Notes: generated from the sequence alone by a model not told the origin. DNA of 64,000 nucleotides from Actibacterium sp. XHP0104 (GCF_025751515.1 NZ_JAOWLE010000006.1:112692-176691); one strand, 5' to 3'. Counted from the first letter of the stretch, positions 19,074 through 30,437 are shown. Translations and numbers: made by a program.

Positions 19074-19580
19074 ATGATCCATCATCGCCCCGCCCTTGCT
19101 GGCCTTGGCCTGTGCCTGCTGGCCGCCTGCCAGGGGATCGACGCCCGGCCTGCCCTGACGGGCAACGCCCCGCTTGGTGCGCCGCTGGGCACCTGCTGGT
19201 CACGGGTCGAAACCCCCGCGGTGATCGAGACCGTGACCGAGCAGACCCTGCTGAGCCCGGCCGAGACCACACCCGAGGGGCTGGTGCTGGAGCCCGCGCG
19301 CTATCGCACCGAGACCCGGCAGCGCATCGTGCAGGATCGCAAGACCACCTGGTTCGAGACCCCCTGCCCCGCCGCCCTGACGCCAGAGCTGGTCGCCAGC
19401 CTGCAACGGGCGCTGAACGCGCGCGGCTATCATGCGCCGATCAGCGGGGTGATGGACGATGCCACGCGCCAGGCGGTGCGGCGCTATCAGGCGGTCAACG
19501 GGCTGGATAGCGCCGATCTGTCGCTGGACACGGCGCGCAAGCTGGGGCTGGTGGCCTATCCGCGCGAGGCACGTCCCTAG
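19074..19580 (+). CDS. Peptidoglycan-binding lipoprotein
   Basis: A 168-residue lipoprotein: the signal ends in the lipobox LLAAC with Cys at residue 19. The C-terminal 65 residues form a PG_binding_1 domain (LVASLQRALNARGYHAPISG). The middle holds a threonine/glutamate-rich strand segment. It probably sits in the outer membrane and contacts the cell wall. It resembles the PG-binding part of the protein at 3964-5691. It is monocistronic, with a hairpin terminator after it. Confidence 0.82.
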   Translation: MIHHRPALAGLGLCLLAACQGIDARPALTGNAPLGAPLGTCWSRVETPAVIETVTEQTLLSPAETTPEGLVLEPARYRTETRQRIVQDRKTTWFETPCPAALTPELVASLQRALNARGYHAPISGVMDDATRQAVRRYQAVNGLDSADLSLDTARKLGLVAYPREARP

Positions 19581-19588
19581 CGTGAAAA

Positions 19589-19606
19589 GGGCGCCCGAAG
19601 GCGCCC
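19589..19606. terminator. Bidirectional terminator hairpin
   Basis: A perfect seven-pair stem GGGCGCC/GGCGCCC with a CGAA tetraloop lies between convergent genes. A-rich and T-rich flanks are short, so it may serve both strands. Confidence 0.65.
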
Positions 19607-19628
19607 CGTTTCGTGATTTCGTGGTGGC

Positions 19629-21107
<1,479 letters not shown>

Positions 21108-21258
21108 CGTCGGTTCCTCCTGTCTGCTCATTCGGCGCCTTCGGGCGGGCACTGGCCCCGGCGCATCTTCGGTTCGATAAGAAGATGGTTACCGCCCGGG
21201 TGCAATTCAAAGCCATGTCGCGCCATGTCACATGGGTGTGAAGACTTGGGTGATCTTT

Positions 21259-21453
21259 TCAGGCCCCAAGCCCGCGGGCAAGCCAAACCAGCGCCACACC
21301 CAGCGCAATCGCGCCAAGGCCCAGATATCGGCGGGTTTCCACCGGTATTTCCGCCAGCGCGGCCAGCAGGTCCTCGAGACGCGAAGGGGCCAGTGCGAAC
21401 ACCAGCCCCTCGACAACCAAGACCAGCCCGAGGGCCAGAATGATCATTCCCAT
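21259..21453 (-). CDS. DUF2065 (YjeT-like) small membrane protein
   Basis: A 64-residue protein with two hydrophobic segments (MIILALGLVLVVEGLVFALAP and LGLGAIALGVALVWLARGL) separated by a short polar part, matching DUF2065/YjeT. In many proteobacteria the gene sits directly behind hflC. Here its ATG overlaps the hflC stop (TGATG); a GTG three bases earlier is an alternative. Function is unknown, probably linked to the HflKC complex by context. Confidence 0.85.
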   Translation of the reverse strand: MGMIILALGLVLVVEGLVFALAPSRLEDLLAALAEIPVETRRYLGLGAIALGVALVWLARGLGA

Positions 21454-22322
21454 CACGGGCGATCGGCCTGCTTGAGATAGTTGAAGAACTCGCTGTCAGG
21501 CGACAGGACCATCGTCGAGTTGCTGCCCTGCAATGCCCGGCTATAGGCCGTGAGCGAACGGTAGAATTCAAAGAATTCGGCGTCCGCGCCATAGGCATCG
21601 GCAAAGATCGCGTTGCGTTCGGCATCGGCTTCGCCTCGGGCGATTTCCGACTGGCGGCTGGCATCCGAGACCAGTTCGACCACGGTCCGGTCAGCCTGGG
21701 CGCGAACGCGCTGTGCGGCTTCTTCACCGCGGGCGATCTCGTCGGCGGCCTCGCGTTCACGTTCGGCCCGCATCCGGGCAAAGGTGGCGGCAAGGTTCTG
21801 CTCGGGCAGGTCGGTGCGTTTCAGGCGCACGTCGATGATGAGCAGGCCCAGATTGCTGGCCTCTGAAATTGCCGAGTTCCGGATGCGCAGCATCAGCGCG
21901 GCACGATCGGTGCTGAGGATATCGTTCGAGTTGACCGAACCCAGAACCTCGCGGGTAGCGGCGCGCAGGATACGGTCAAGACGATCCTCGGCGGACCGGA
22001 TGCCGCCGGTACCAACGGCCTGGCGGAACTGTTCGACATCGGCGATACGATAGCGCGCAAAGGCGTCGACCACCAGGCGGCGGTCATCCAGCGGGGTGAC
22101 CTCCAGCTCGGCAGTTTCGAGGCTGAGAATACGGTCGTCGTAATAGACGACTTCCTGGATCAGCGGGATCTTGAAGGACAGGCCCGGGTCATCCTTGACG
22201 GCCACAACACGGCCGAATTGCAGAACCAGCGCGCGCTGGGTTTCCGTCACGATAAAGATCGACGACAGCGCGGCGGCCACGATGAGTACCAGAACTGGCA
22301 GGAAGAAGGTTATCTTTTTCAT
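21453..22322 (-). CDS. hflC: Protease modulator HflC
   Basis: SPFH/band 7 protein that with HflK forms the large membrane cage around FtsH protease. The 289-residue product has an N-terminal membrane segment (FFLPVLVLIVAAALSSIFIV) followed by TETQRALVLQFGRVV, the SPFH domain and a long charged coiled coil (RMRAEREREAADEIARGEEA). It is three bases after hflK and overlaps the DUF2065 gene. Confidence 0.96.
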   Translation of the reverse strand: MKKITFFLPVLVLIVAAALSSIFIVTETQRALVLQFGRVVAVKDDPGLSFKIPLIQEVVYYDDRILSLETAELEVTPLDDRRLVVDAFARYRIADVEQFRQAVGTGGIRSAEDRLDRILRAATREVLGSVNSNDILSTDRAALMLRIRNSAISEASNLGLLIIDVRLKRTDLPEQNLAATFARMRAEREREAADEIARGEEAAQRVRAQADRTVVELVSDASRQSEIARGEADAERNAIFADAYGADAEFFEFYRSLTAYSRALQGSNSTMVLSPDSEFFNYLKQADRP

Positions 22323-22325
22323 GGC

Positions 22326-23462
22326 TCAGTTCTCCCCCGATTTTCTGAGTTCGTTGAGCGGCAGATAGGGAACAACCCCCTGCGCACCCTCACCGCCATC
22401 GAGAATGATCTTGTCGACGTCACCCAGAACAGCCTCCATCGTTTCCAGATAGAGACGCTTGCGCGTCACCTCGGGGGCCTTGCGGTATTCTTCCAGAACG
22501 GCGGTGAAACGGCTGGCCTCACCCTGAGCCTCGTTGACGACCTGGGCGCGATAGGCCTCGGCCTCTTCCAGTTTCTGCGCAGCTTCACCGCGCGCACCGG
22601 CCACAACCCGGTTGGCATAGGCGTCAGCCTGTTTTTCCAGACGGTCGCGTTCCTGCTCAGCGGCCTGCACCTCGCGGAAGCTGTCGATCACCTCGCGCGG
22701 GGGGTCGGCCTTGTCAAAGTTGACACGCACGACATTCATGCCGCTTTCATAGCTGTCCAGCGTCGTCTGGATCAGTTCCTGCAGGCGTACGGCGATGATG
22801 CCGCGGTCACGGTTGAGGATCGGCGCCAGTTCCGACTGGGCGATGATCTCGCGCATGGCCGATTCAGCCACGGCCTCGATGGTTTGCTGCGGGTCGCGCA
22901 GGTTGAACAGGAACTTTTGCAGATCGTTGATGTTCCAGACCACCTGGAAATCGATGTCGACGATGTTCTCGTCGCCGGTCAGCATCAGCCCTTCGCCGCC
23001 ACCGCTACGGCCCAGGCCGATTTCAACGGTACGTTCGCGGGTGACGGCCTCGATCTGTTTGGTGACCAGCGGCCAGGGGGCAAAGTTCAGACCCGGATTG
23101 CCGGTTTGCGAGTATTTGCCCAGGAACAGTTCAACCGACTGTTCCTCGGGCTTGACGGTGTAGAAAGAGGCAAGCCCCCACAACACCACCGCGCCCAAGA
23201 CGCCCAGGCCGATCGTGCCACGGGTAAAGGCCGGACCACCCGAACCGCCGCCGGGACCACGCCCGCCACGGCCACCGCCGCCACGTCCGCCCATCAGCAC
23301 CTTGAGCTGCTCTTGGCCCTTTTTCACCAGTTCGTCGATTTCGGGGATCTGCGGATCGCGCCCGCCGCCGGGACCACGCCCGCCGCCAGGGCCGCCAGAC
23401 GGGCCCTGCCCGTCATTGTTCGAGCCGCCGCCCCCCCAGGGGCCGCCGTTATTTCCAGCCAT
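22326..23462 (-). CDS. hflK: FtsH protease activity modulator HflK
   Basis: Partner of HflC. The 378-residue product opens with a Gly/Pro/Asn-rich cytoplasmic region (about residues 1-90, with GGGGRGGRGPGGGSGG), then a membrane segment (GTIGLGVLGAVVLWGLASFY), the SPFH domain (EEQSVELFLGKYSQT) and a coiled coil. A ribosome site GAGAGGGAAAA precedes the ATG. The 65-base gap to gor upstream may hold its own promoter; hflC follows after three bases. Confidence 0.96.
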   Translation of the reverse strand: MAGNNGGPWGGGGSNNDGQGPSGGPGGGRGPGGGRDPQIPEIDELVKKGQEQLKVLMGGRGGGGRGGRGPGGGSGGPAFTRGTIGLGVLGAVVLWGLASFYTVKPEEQSVELFLGKYSQTGNPGLNFAPWPLVTKQIEAVTRERTVEIGLGRSGGGEGLMLTGDENIVDIDFQVVWNINDLQKFLFNLRDPQQTIEAVAESAMREIIAQSELAPILNRDRGIIAVRLQELIQTTLDSYESGMNVVRVNFDKADPPREVIDSFREVQAAEQERDRLEKQADAYANRVVAGARGEAAQKLEEAEAYRAQVVNEAQGEASRFTAVLEEYRKAPEVTRKRLYLETMEAVLGDVDKIILDGGEGAQGVVPYLPLNELRKSGEN

Positions 23463-23527
23463 AGGGTCTTTTCCCTCTCGTCGCGTTCTTTATCGTTTCA
23501 CTCAACTTGGTCACATCAACATGAAAA

Positions 23528-24886
23528 TCAAGCCACACGCGTGGGTGTCTTCATCGTAACCAGCTCTTCGGACATTGTCGGGTGCACCGCAACGGTGCGA
23601 TCGAAGTCTTCCTTGGTGGCGCCCATCTTGATCGCGATGGCGGCCAGTTGGATCATCTCGCCGGCATTGGGCGCGACAATATGACAGCCCAGAACCTTGC
23701 GGGTTTCGCGGCTGACGATCAGTTTCATCAGCACGCGGTCCTCGCGCCCGGCGAACAGGGTCTGCATCGGGCGGAACGCGGCCGAGTAAACCTCGATCGG
23801 CTCGCGCTCGCGGGCCTCTTCCTCGGTCAGGCCGACGGTGCCCAGCTCGGGCTGGGTAAAGACGGCGCTGGCGACCAGGTCGTGATCGGGCTTGGTGGGG
23901 CGGCCGTGAAAGACGGTTTCGACAAAGGCCGCGCCTTCGCGGATCGCGACAGGCGTCAGGTTGATGCGGTCGGTCACATCGCCCACGGCATAGATCGAGG
24001 GCACCGAGGTCTGGCTATAGTCATCCACGACCACCTCGCCCTTGCGGCCCAGCTTGACGCCGGCCTCGGCCAGGCCCAGCCCGTCTGTATTAGGGTTGCG
24101 ACCGGTGGCATACATCACAACGTCATAGGTATCGTCATGGCCGGTGGTGGATTTCACCGCGATGCCGTCCGGGGTTTTCTTCATCGACACGACATCGGTG
24201 CCGACATGCAGGTTGACGCCGCCGCTGGTCATCTGGTCGGCCACATGGCCGCGCGCCTCGTCGTCAAAGCCGCGCAGCACCTGCGCGCCGCGATAGAATT
24301 GCGTCACATCGACGCCCAGCCCGTTCATGATGCAGGCGAATTCACAGGCGATGAACCCGCCGCCCACGATCAGCATCTTTTTCGGCAGCGCGTCCAGCAG
24401 GAACATCTCGTTCGAGGTCACGGCCAGATCAGAGCCGGGGAATTCCGGCACGAAGGGCCGCCCGCCGGTGGCCACAAGGATATGCTTGGCGGTAAAGACC
24501 TGGCCGTTGGCCAGCTCGACCGTATGGGCGTCTTTCACAACGGCGCGGGTATGAAAAATTTCAACCCCGGCATTGCCCAGGTTGCGGGTATAGATGCCCT
24601 CGAGCCGGGTCAGTTCGGCATGCAGGTTGGTCTTGAAGCGCGACCAGTCGAACGCGCCGCTGGTCACGTCCCAGCCATAGGCGCGGGCGTCTTCGAACGC
24701 GGGCGTATAGCCCGAGGCGAACACCATCAGCTTTTTCGGCACGCAGCCCCGGATCACGCAGGTGCCGCCCATGCGGTATTCTTCGGCCAGCGCCACCTTG
24801 GCGCCCGCTTCGCTAGAGGCAAGGCGCGCGGCGCGCACCCCGCCCGAGCCGCCGCCGATCACGAACAGGTCGTAGTCAAAACTCAT
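23528..24886 (-). CDS. gor: Glutathione-disulfide reductase
   Basis: FAD- and NADPH-dependent reductase that keeps glutathione reduced. The 452-residue protein has the FAD motif GGGSGGVRAARLA, redox-active C43 and C48 in GGTCVIRGCVP, a second dinucleotide motif (LIVGGGFIACEFA) and the C-terminal catalytic VAVHPTMSEELV. The IRGC variant is typical of glutathione reductases rather than dihydrolipoamide dehydrogenases. It follows rpiA by 17 bases, so the pair shares a transcript; rpiA links to pentose phosphate NADPH metabolism. Confidence 0.95.
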   Translation of the reverse strand: MSFDYDLFVIGGGSGGVRAARLASSEAGAKVALAEEYRMGGTCVIRGCVPKKLMVFASGYTPAFEDARAYGWDVTSGAFDWSRFKTNLHAELTRLEGIYTRNLGNAGVEIFHTRAVVKDAHTVELANGQVFTAKHILVATGGRPFVPEFPGSDLAVTSNEMFLLDALPKKMLIVGGGFIACEFACIMNGLGVDVTQFYRGAQVLRGFDDEARGHVADQMTSGGVNLHVGTDVVSMKKTPDGIAVKSTTGHDDTYDVVMYATGRNPNTDGLGLAEAGVKLGRKGEVVVDDYSQTSVPSIYAVGDVTDRINLTPVAIREGAAFVETVFHGRPTKPDHDLVASAVFTQPELGTVGLTEEEAREREPIEVYSAAFRPMQTLFAGREDRVLMKLIVSRETRKVLGCHIVAPNAGEMIQLAAIAIKMGATKEDFDRTVAVHPTMSEELVTMKTPTRVA

Positions 24887-24903
24887 GAAACAAGAGGCCC
24901 CTT

Positions 24904-25686
24904 TCAGAGGTCAGCAAACAGGTTTTCGTTGTCCAGAAAGTCGATCCTGTCTTCTTCGACAGTGCCCTCGTTGATATCGCGGACCTCGACCTTTCCGTCG
25001 CCGTGGCCAATGACCACCACATCGCAGATATCAATGAACAGCCCGTTTTCAACCACGCCGGGGATCTGATTGACCACCAGCGCCAGCTGGCGGGCGTTTC
25101 CGATGCGTTTGAGATGCATATCGACGATGAAATTGCCCTCGTCGGTGACGAAAGGCGCATCGCCGTTCATGCGCAGCGTGGTATCGCGGCCCATGACATC
25201 AAGGTTGATCAGGGTTTCCTCGATCAGCGCCTTGGTGGTCTGCCAGCCAAAGGGAATGACCTCGACCGGCAGAGGGAAGGCGCCCAGTTGGCCCACCTCT
25301 TTGGCGGCGTCCGCGATCACGATCATCTGGTCACTGGCGGTGGCCACGATCTTTTCCTGCAACAGCGCACCGCCGCCGCCCTTGATCAGGTTCAGGTCGG
25401 CGTCGAATTCGTCGGCCCCGTCGATGGTGACATCCAGCCATTTGGCTTCGTCCAGGGTGATGACCTCGATGCCCACCTGGCGGGCCAGTTCGGCGGTGCG
25501 GGTCGATGTCGGCACGCCGCGGATCTTGAGACCATCGTCGCGCACCATCTCGCCCAAGCAGCGCACCAGCCATGCGGCGGTCGAGCCGGTTCCCAGCCCC
25601 ACGCGCATCCCGCTTTCAACGAAATTTGCGGCCCGTTTGGCGGCCGCGAACTTGGCCTTGTCGATGGGGGAAAGCTCTCCGGTCAT
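24904..25686 (-). CDS. rpiA: Ribose-5-phosphate isomerase A
   Basis: Interconverts ribose 5-phosphate and ribulose 5-phosphate. The 260-residue product has the family blocks GLGTGSTAAWLVRCLGE, DVTIDGADEFDADLNLIKGGGGAL and LRMNGDAPFVTDEGNFIVD. Length is slightly above the usual 220-235 because of a longer C-terminus. First gene of the rpiA-gor pair. The 81 bases up to 25767 hold its leader and the thiN 3-prime end. Confidence 0.96.
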   Translation of the reverse strand: MTGELSPIDKAKFAAAKRAANFVESGMRVGLGTGSTAAWLVRCLGEMVRDDGLKIRGVPTSTRTAELARQVGIEVITLDEAKWLDVTIDGADEFDADLNLIKGGGGALLQEKIVATASDQMIVIADAAKEVGQLGAFPLPVEVIPFGWQTTKALIEETLINLDVMGRDTTLRMNGDAPFVTDEGNFIVDMHLKRIGNARQLALVVNQIPGVVENGLFIDICDVVVIGHGDGKVEVRDINEGTVEEDRIDFLDNENLFADL

Positions 25687-25767
25687 GGCATGTCTCCTGT
25701 GTCACCCGCAGACCTTATAAGAGATGTGCCGGGGCGCTGCGAGGGGCAATTACGCTGCAAGGCCCGA

Positions 25768-26472
25768 TCAGACCAGCGCCGCCACGGCCGCGCCCAACCC
25801 AGCGCGATCCAGCAGCACGATCATGCCGGGCGCGTCGAACCCCAGCGTGACCGGCCCGCCCTGGGCCTGGTTCGAGGTGCCGACCCGCCCGCCGGGGGTG
25901 AATTCGATACCGTCGATCGGCCAATACAGCCCGGTACTGCGCCCGGTGATCGGAGCCATCGGAAACAGCGAAACCCGCGCGTCCCTGGGCAGATCAAGGG
26001 TCAGTTGCGGCGGCGCCAGGAACACCACGTCGCTGTCGGATATCAAAATGCAGCGCCGATCGGAATGGCGGTGCAGTACGTTCAGCGCGGCCAGCATGTG
26101 ATCGGCACGCGGCCCCAGCATACCCAGCCCCAGCACCAGCGGCGCGTCGATATTGCGCAGGGCCTTGTCGAAATCGGTGCTGTCCTGTTCGGGGATGTGG
26201 TGCAGGCGCCCGGGCGCGATGGCCGCCCTTGTCTGCGGCGAAATTGAATCCATATCCCCTATGACGGCCTTGGGCACATGACCCAGCGCCAGCGCCCGGT
26301 CGGCCCCGCCATCAGCGGCAACCAGACAGGGCGCAAGACTCAGCGCCTCGGCCAGATCGGTGCCCCGGCACGCGCCCCCGCCCAAAAGCGTCACGGCGCC
26401 CTTTGATTGAAAGATATGGCTCATATAGCCGGAAATACTGCGAAAATCGGTGAATGACCACATTCCTGACAT
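25768..26472 (-). CDS. Thiamine pyrophosphokinase
   Basis: Transfers pyrophosphate from ATP to thiamine to give thiamine pyrophosphate. The 234-residue product has family motifs CLVAADGGADRALALG, VIGDMDSIS, QDSTDFDKALR and GPRADHMLAALNVL. Start ATG at 26472 is preceded by GGGGGGA; a later ATG (MSHIFQ) could also serve. It is divergent from the acidic protein gene at 26568. No thiamine (TPP) riboswitch was seen in the 95-base gap. Confidence 0.92.
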   Translation of the reverse strand: MSGMWSFTDFRSISGYMSHIFQSKGAVTLLGGGACRGTDLAEALSLAPCLVAADGGADRALALGHVPKAVIGDMDSISPQTRAAIAPGRLHHIPEQDSTDFDKALRNIDAPLVLGLGMLGPRADHMLAALNVLHRHSDRRCILISDSDVVFLAPPQLTLDLPRDARVSLFPMAPITGRSTGLYWPIDGIEFTPGGRVGTSNQAQGGPVTLGFDAPGMIVLLDRAGLGAAVAALV

Positions 26473-26567
26473 GATTAATCCCCCCAAATTTCCCAGTTCT
26501 GTTGAATTTGAAGAAACGGCCTGTGGTAAACAGGTCGATGCAGGCTTCGGAAGAGAGTGAGACGCAC

Positions 26568-28712
26568 ATGGTCGGAACGAACAAAATCCTGACGGTGTCC
26601 TATGGCACCTTCTCGTGCACGCTTGAGGGATTTGACGATTCTTTCGGCACCATGAAGGCGATCGCCGAATATTTCCGCGATCTCGCGGCCGATGACCGCT
26701 ATTTCGGGGCCGAACCGCCGACCCCCGACGCCGAGATGCTGCAACGCATCGCCCAGCGCGAGATCCGCCAGCGGGTCGAGGCCTATGTCGGGAATGAGGG
26801 CGTGCATCTGCGGGCCGATCAACAGGGCGCGCTGCCGGCCCAGGCGCCTGCGCCGCAACCGGCCCCCGCCCCGCAACAAGCCGCCCCCGCGCCGCAACCT
26901 GCACCTCAGCCCGCCCCGGCCCCCGTTCAAGCCGCGCCCGAACCTGCACAAGGCGATGACCTGGGCTCTGTCGCGGCCAAGCTGGCCCGCATCCGTGCCG
27001 TTGTCGACACCACGCGCAGCGCCCCCGCGGCCCAGCCCACGCCGGTTGCCGAAGCCGCACCCGTTCTCGAAGAGCAGCCCGCCGAGGAACCGGTGGTTGC
27101 CGAAGAAGAGATCGCTGCCGAGCCCGAAGTCGAGATCGACGTCGAGGACACGCCCGTCGAGATGACCGAAGAGGTCTCTGACGAGGACGAGGACGACGAG
27201 ATCGAAGAGGACGCCGCCGAACTGGCCGAGCCCGAGATCGAAGAGATCGAAGAGGACGAGCAAGAGGTCGCTCTTGAGCAGGAGATCGAAGAAGAGACCC
27301 CTGCCGAGGACGAGCTGACCGTCGAAGCCGAGGCCGAGGATGACCTCGAAGAGGACGAACCGGTCGCCGAAGAGATGGAAGAGCCGATCGAGGCTGCGGC
27401 CATTCTTGACGAGATCGAGGACGAGGACGAGCTGGATGACAGCGCCTTTCTTAACGCGCTGTCGAACTCGCTGGCCGCCACGGGCGATGACAGCGACGAT
27501 GACGACGATGACTTTGACGACGACATGGAGTTCGACGGCGAAGACGAAATCGACGCCCCCGCCGAAGAGATCGCACCCGCCCCGCAGCCGGTGGCCGCGC
27601 GCGAGGTCGACGAAGACGACGAGGACGAGGACGACTACCAGCCGCGCGCGCCCCGCGACGCCAACCAGCTGGACGAAATGCGCCGCCGTCGCCGCGAGCG
27701 CCTGCGCGCCGAGGCCCGCGCCCTGCGCGAGATGGACGACGATAATGACGACCGGCAAGAGGCCGCCGTGCGCGCCCGCGCCCGGGTTCTGAAAGTCGGC
27801 CAAGACGATCTGGACGCGCTGCGCCACGAGCTGACCAGCGCCCCGGCCGACGAAGCTTATGACGACGATTTCGACGCCGAAGAGGCCGAGATCCTTGAGG
27901 ATATCCCGCCGCATCTGCTGAGCGACACCGACGAGGCCGACCTGATGGCCGAGCTGGACGAGCTGGAGCAGGATACCCGCAGCGCGCCGAAAAAACCCAA
28001 GGGTGCCCTGGCGCGCCTGCGTTCGGTCGGTCTGAACAGCGACGACGCGTCGGTGTCGCGGCTGGTGAACGAAGTGAATACCAAGATGGACGGCGCCGAG
28101 AGCCGCCGCCGCCTGTCGGCCATCGCCCATCTCAAGGCCGCCGTGGCCGCTACGATGAGCGACCGCGCGGGCAAGACCCAGGCCGACCGCAAGGCCGAGG
28201 ACGAGGCCGAGCGCAGCCCCTATCGCGATGACCTGGCCAAGGTCGTGCGCCCCTCGGCGCGCAAGCCCGAGACCGCGTCGCCGAAGATGCCGCCGCTGAT
28301 GCTGGTGTCGGAACAGCGTATCGACACCCCGCGCGCCGGTGCCAAGATGGCTCATGCCAGCCGTGGCAACCTGGCGCTGCGCGCGATCGAGGATGACGAG
28401 CCGGGCGCCGGCAACATCTTTTCCGACGATGACAGCTTTGCCGATTTCGCCGACCGCCACGGCGCCCGCAGCCTGACGCAACTGCTTGAGGCCGCCGCCG
28501 TCTATTGCGTGGCGATCGAGGGGCAGCCCAGCTTTACCCGCCCGCAGGTGATGGAGATCGTCGCCGAGGCCATGCCCGAGGAACCCAGCCGCGAGGATTG
28601 CCTGCGCGCCTTTGGGGCGCTGTTGCGCGACAACAAGATCACCAAGATCAAACGCGGCCAGTTCACGGTTTCTAAATCGTCGCGCTATATGCCCGAGGGC
28701 TATGACGATTGA
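26568..28712 (+). CDS. Large acidic protein of unknown function
   Basis: A 714-residue cytoplasmic protein with no signal peptide. The N-terminal 85 residues (NKILTVSYGTFSCTLEGFDD, AEYFRDLAADDRYFGAEPP) are well ordered; next comes a Pro/Ala/Gln-rich stretch, then about 250 residues dominated by Glu and Asp (27040-27640). Charged Arg-rich and Asp-rich parts follow, and the last 100 residues are again ordered (LTQLLEAAAVYCVAIEGQPS, ALLRDNKITKIKRGQFTV). I recall close relatives across Rhodobacterales labelled hypothetical. The layout, two conserved ends joined by a disordered acidic linker, suggests a scaffold or DNA/envelope-associated factor, but that is inference. The ATG at 26568 has AGAGAGTGAG before it; earlier in-frame starts are unlikely. 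Confidence 0.85.
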   Translation: MVGTNKILTVSYGTFSCTLEGFDDSFGTMKAIAEYFRDLAADDRYFGAEPPTPDAEMLQRIAQREIRQRVEAYVGNEGVHLRADQQGALPAQAPAPQPAPAPQQAAPAPQPAPQPAPAPVQAAPEPAQGDDLGSVAAKLARIRAVVDTTRSAPAAQPTPVAEAAPVLEEQPAEEPVVAEEEIAAEPEVEIDVEDTPVEMTEEVSDEDEDDEIEEDAAELAEPEIEEIEEDEQEVALEQEIEEETPAEDELTVEAEAEDDLEEDEPVAEEMEEPIEAAAILDEIEDEDELDDSAFLNALSNSLAATGDDSDDDDDDFDDDMEFDGEDEIDAPAEEIAPAPQPVAAREVDEDDEDEDDYQPRAPRDANQLDEMRRRRRERLRAEARALREMDDDNDDRQEAAVRARARVLKVGQDDLDALRHELTSAPADEAYDDDFDAEEAEILEDIPPHLLSDTDEADLMAELDELEQDTRSAPKKPKGALARLRSVGLNSDDASVSRLVNEVNTKMDGAESRRRLSAIAHLKAAVAATMSDRAGKTQADRKAEDEAERSPYRDDLAKVVRPSARKPETASPKMPPLMLVSEQRIDTPRAGAKMAHASRGNLALRAIEDDEPGAGNIFSDDDSFADFADRHGARSLTQLLEAAAVYCVAIEGQPSFTRPQVMEIVAEAMPEEPSREDCLRAFGALLRDNKITKIKRGQFTVSKSSRYMPEGYDD

Positions 28713-28740
28713 CCCTTCGGGGACGCGTGATCAGTAAGGG

Positions 28741-28767
28741 AAACGGCAGGCCACTGGCCTGCCGTTT
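28741..28767. terminator. Strong bidirectional terminator
   Basis: Twelve perfect pairs, AAACGGCAGGCC with GGCCTGCCGTTT, around a three-base loop and flanked by A- and T-rich ends. It separates two convergent genes and should end transcription from both. Confidence 0.9.
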
Positions 28768-29004
28768 TCATTTGTCCGTCTGGTCGGGGGCGGCGTCGGG
28801 GTCAGCCTGGCCCACCCCGCGAAAGATCACCTTGAAGGGCAGCACCCAAATTACGCCCAGCCCCACGTAAACCGCCAGCTCAAGCAAGAACGGCGGGCGA
28901 TCGAACATGCCGATCACCGTGACCGCCGCGATGATATACAGCGGCATCCACACCAGCAGCACGATCAGCGCCACACGGCGGCGGGCTTTGTAGCTCAGCG
29001 CCAT
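28768..29004 (-). CDS. DUF2842 small membrane protein
   Basis: A 78-residue protein with two hydrophobic segments (ALIVLLVWMPLYIIAAVTVIG and LAVYVGLGVIWVLPFKVIFR), as in DUF2842. Its ATG overlaps the purA stop as TGATG, so it depends on purA translation. Function unknown. Its stop codon lies inside the terminator region. Confidence 0.85.
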   Translation of the reverse strand: MALSYKARRRVALIVLLVWMPLYIIAAVTVIGMFDRPPFLLELAVYVGLGVIWVLPFKVIFRGVGQADPDAAPDQTDK

Positions 29005-30299
29005 CAGTCAGCGAACGGATCGGTGACAAGGATGGTGTCGTCGCGCTCGGGGCTGGTCGACAGCAATGCCACCGGGCATTCGATCAGCTCTTCGACGCGG
29101 CGGACATATTTCACCGCGTTGGCGGGCAGATCGGCCCAGCTGCGCGCGCCTTCGGTCGATTCCGACCAGCCGGGCATTTCCTCGTAGATCGGGGTGCAGC
29201 GCGCCTGCTGATCCGCGGCGGTGGGCAGGTAATCCAGCCGCTCGCCGTCCAGGTCATAGGCAACACAGATTTTCAAGGTTTCGAACCCGTCCAGCACGTC
29301 CAGCTTGGTCAGCGAGATACCGTTGATGCCGTTGATGGCACAGGTCTGGCGCACCAGCGCGGCGTCGAACCAGCCGCAGCGGCGCTTGCGCCCGGTGGTG
29401 GTGCCGAATTCATGGCCGCGCTCGCCCAGGCGCTGACCGTCATGGTCGAACAGCTCGGTCGGGAACGGGCCTTCGCCCACGCGGGTGGTATAGGCCTTGA
29501 CGATGCCCAGCACGAAATCGATCGAGTTGGGGCCGATACCCACGCCGGTGGCGGCCTGTCCGGCGATCACGTTCGACGAGGTGACGAACGGATAGGTGCC
29601 GAAATCGATATCCAGCAGCGAGCCCTGCGCGCCCTCGAACAGGATGCGTTTGCCGGCCTTGCGCTTTTCGTTCAGCACTTTCCACACCGGGGCGGCATAG
29701 GGCAGGAGTTGCGGGCCGATTTCTTTCAGCTGGGCGATCAGCGCGTCGCGGTCGACGGGCTCGATGCCCAGACCCTTGCGCAGCGGATCATGGTGTTGCA
29801 GGGCGCGATCGACGCGGGCGATCAGGGTCGCCTCGTCGGCCAGATCGGCCACGCGGATGGCGCGGCGGCCAACCTTGTCTTCATAGCAGGGGCCGATGCC
29901 GCGACCGGTGGTGCCGATCTTGGTGCCCTTGCTGGCGGCCTCTTCGCGGGCGCGGTCCAATTCGCCATGGATGGGCAGGATCAGCGGGGTGTTCTCGGCG
30001 ATCATCAGGGTTTCGGGGGTGATCTCGACGCCCTGAGCGCGGATTTTCTCGATCTCGCCCATCAGGTGCCAGGGGTCCAGCACCACGCCGTTGCCGATCA
30101 CCGACAGCTTGCCGCCGCGCACCACGCCCGAGGGCAGCGCGTGCAGCTTGTAGACCTTTCCGTCGATCACCAGCGTATGGCCGGCGTTGTGACCGCCCTG
30201 AAAGCGCGCGATCACGTCGGCGCGCTCTGACAGCCAGTCCACGATCTTGCCTTTTCCTTCGTCACCCCATTGGGCGCCGACGACGACAACATTGGCCAT
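29004..30299 (-). CDS. purA: Adenylosuccinate synthetase
   Basis: Converts IMP and aspartate to adenylosuccinate with GTP in AMP synthesis. The 431-residue product starts [20 protein letters not shown], carrying the P-loop and catalytic Asp, and contains [19 protein letters not shown] and the later [12 protein letters not shown] signature. The ATG at 30299 follows AAGGATC; the longer frame to 30347 is not conserved. Confidence 0.97.
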   Translation of the reverse strand: MANVVVVGAQWGDEGKGKIVDWLSERADVIARFQGGHNAGHTLVIDGKVYKLHALPSGVVRGGKLSVIGNGVVLDPWHLMGEIEKIRAQGVEITPETLMIAENTPLILPIHGELDRAREEAASKGTKIGTTGRGIGPCYEDKVGRRAIRVADLADEATLIARVDRALQHHDPLRKGLGIEPVDRDALIAQLKEIGPQLLPYAAPVWKVLNEKRKAGKRILFEGAQGSLLDIDFGTYPFVTSSNVIAGQAATGVGIGPNSIDFVLGIVKAYTTRVGEGPFPTELFDHDGQRLGERGHEFGTTTGRKRRCGWFDAALVRQTCAINGINGISLTKLDVLDGFETLKICVAYDLDGERLDYLPTAADQQARCTPIYEEMPGWSESTEGARSWADLPANAVKYVRRVEELIECPVALLSTSPERDDTILVTDPFAD

Positions 30300-30437
30300 A
30301 GTAGATCCTTGCGATAGAGGCAAACCGGGCACCGTATAGACCCCCACAGCCCCGCGCGCAAACGGGATTTTTTCTTGGTGCCGGGCTGGACAGAGGCGCG
30401 CGCTTGCGCCACGACAGGAAAAAACCCGGAGTCACAG

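Noticed and set aside
26475..28481. A 668-codon frame opposite the acidic protein gene
   Set aside because: Acidic codons (GAN) read in reverse as Leu/Val/Phe-type codons, giving a false hydrophobic protein; no ribosome site.
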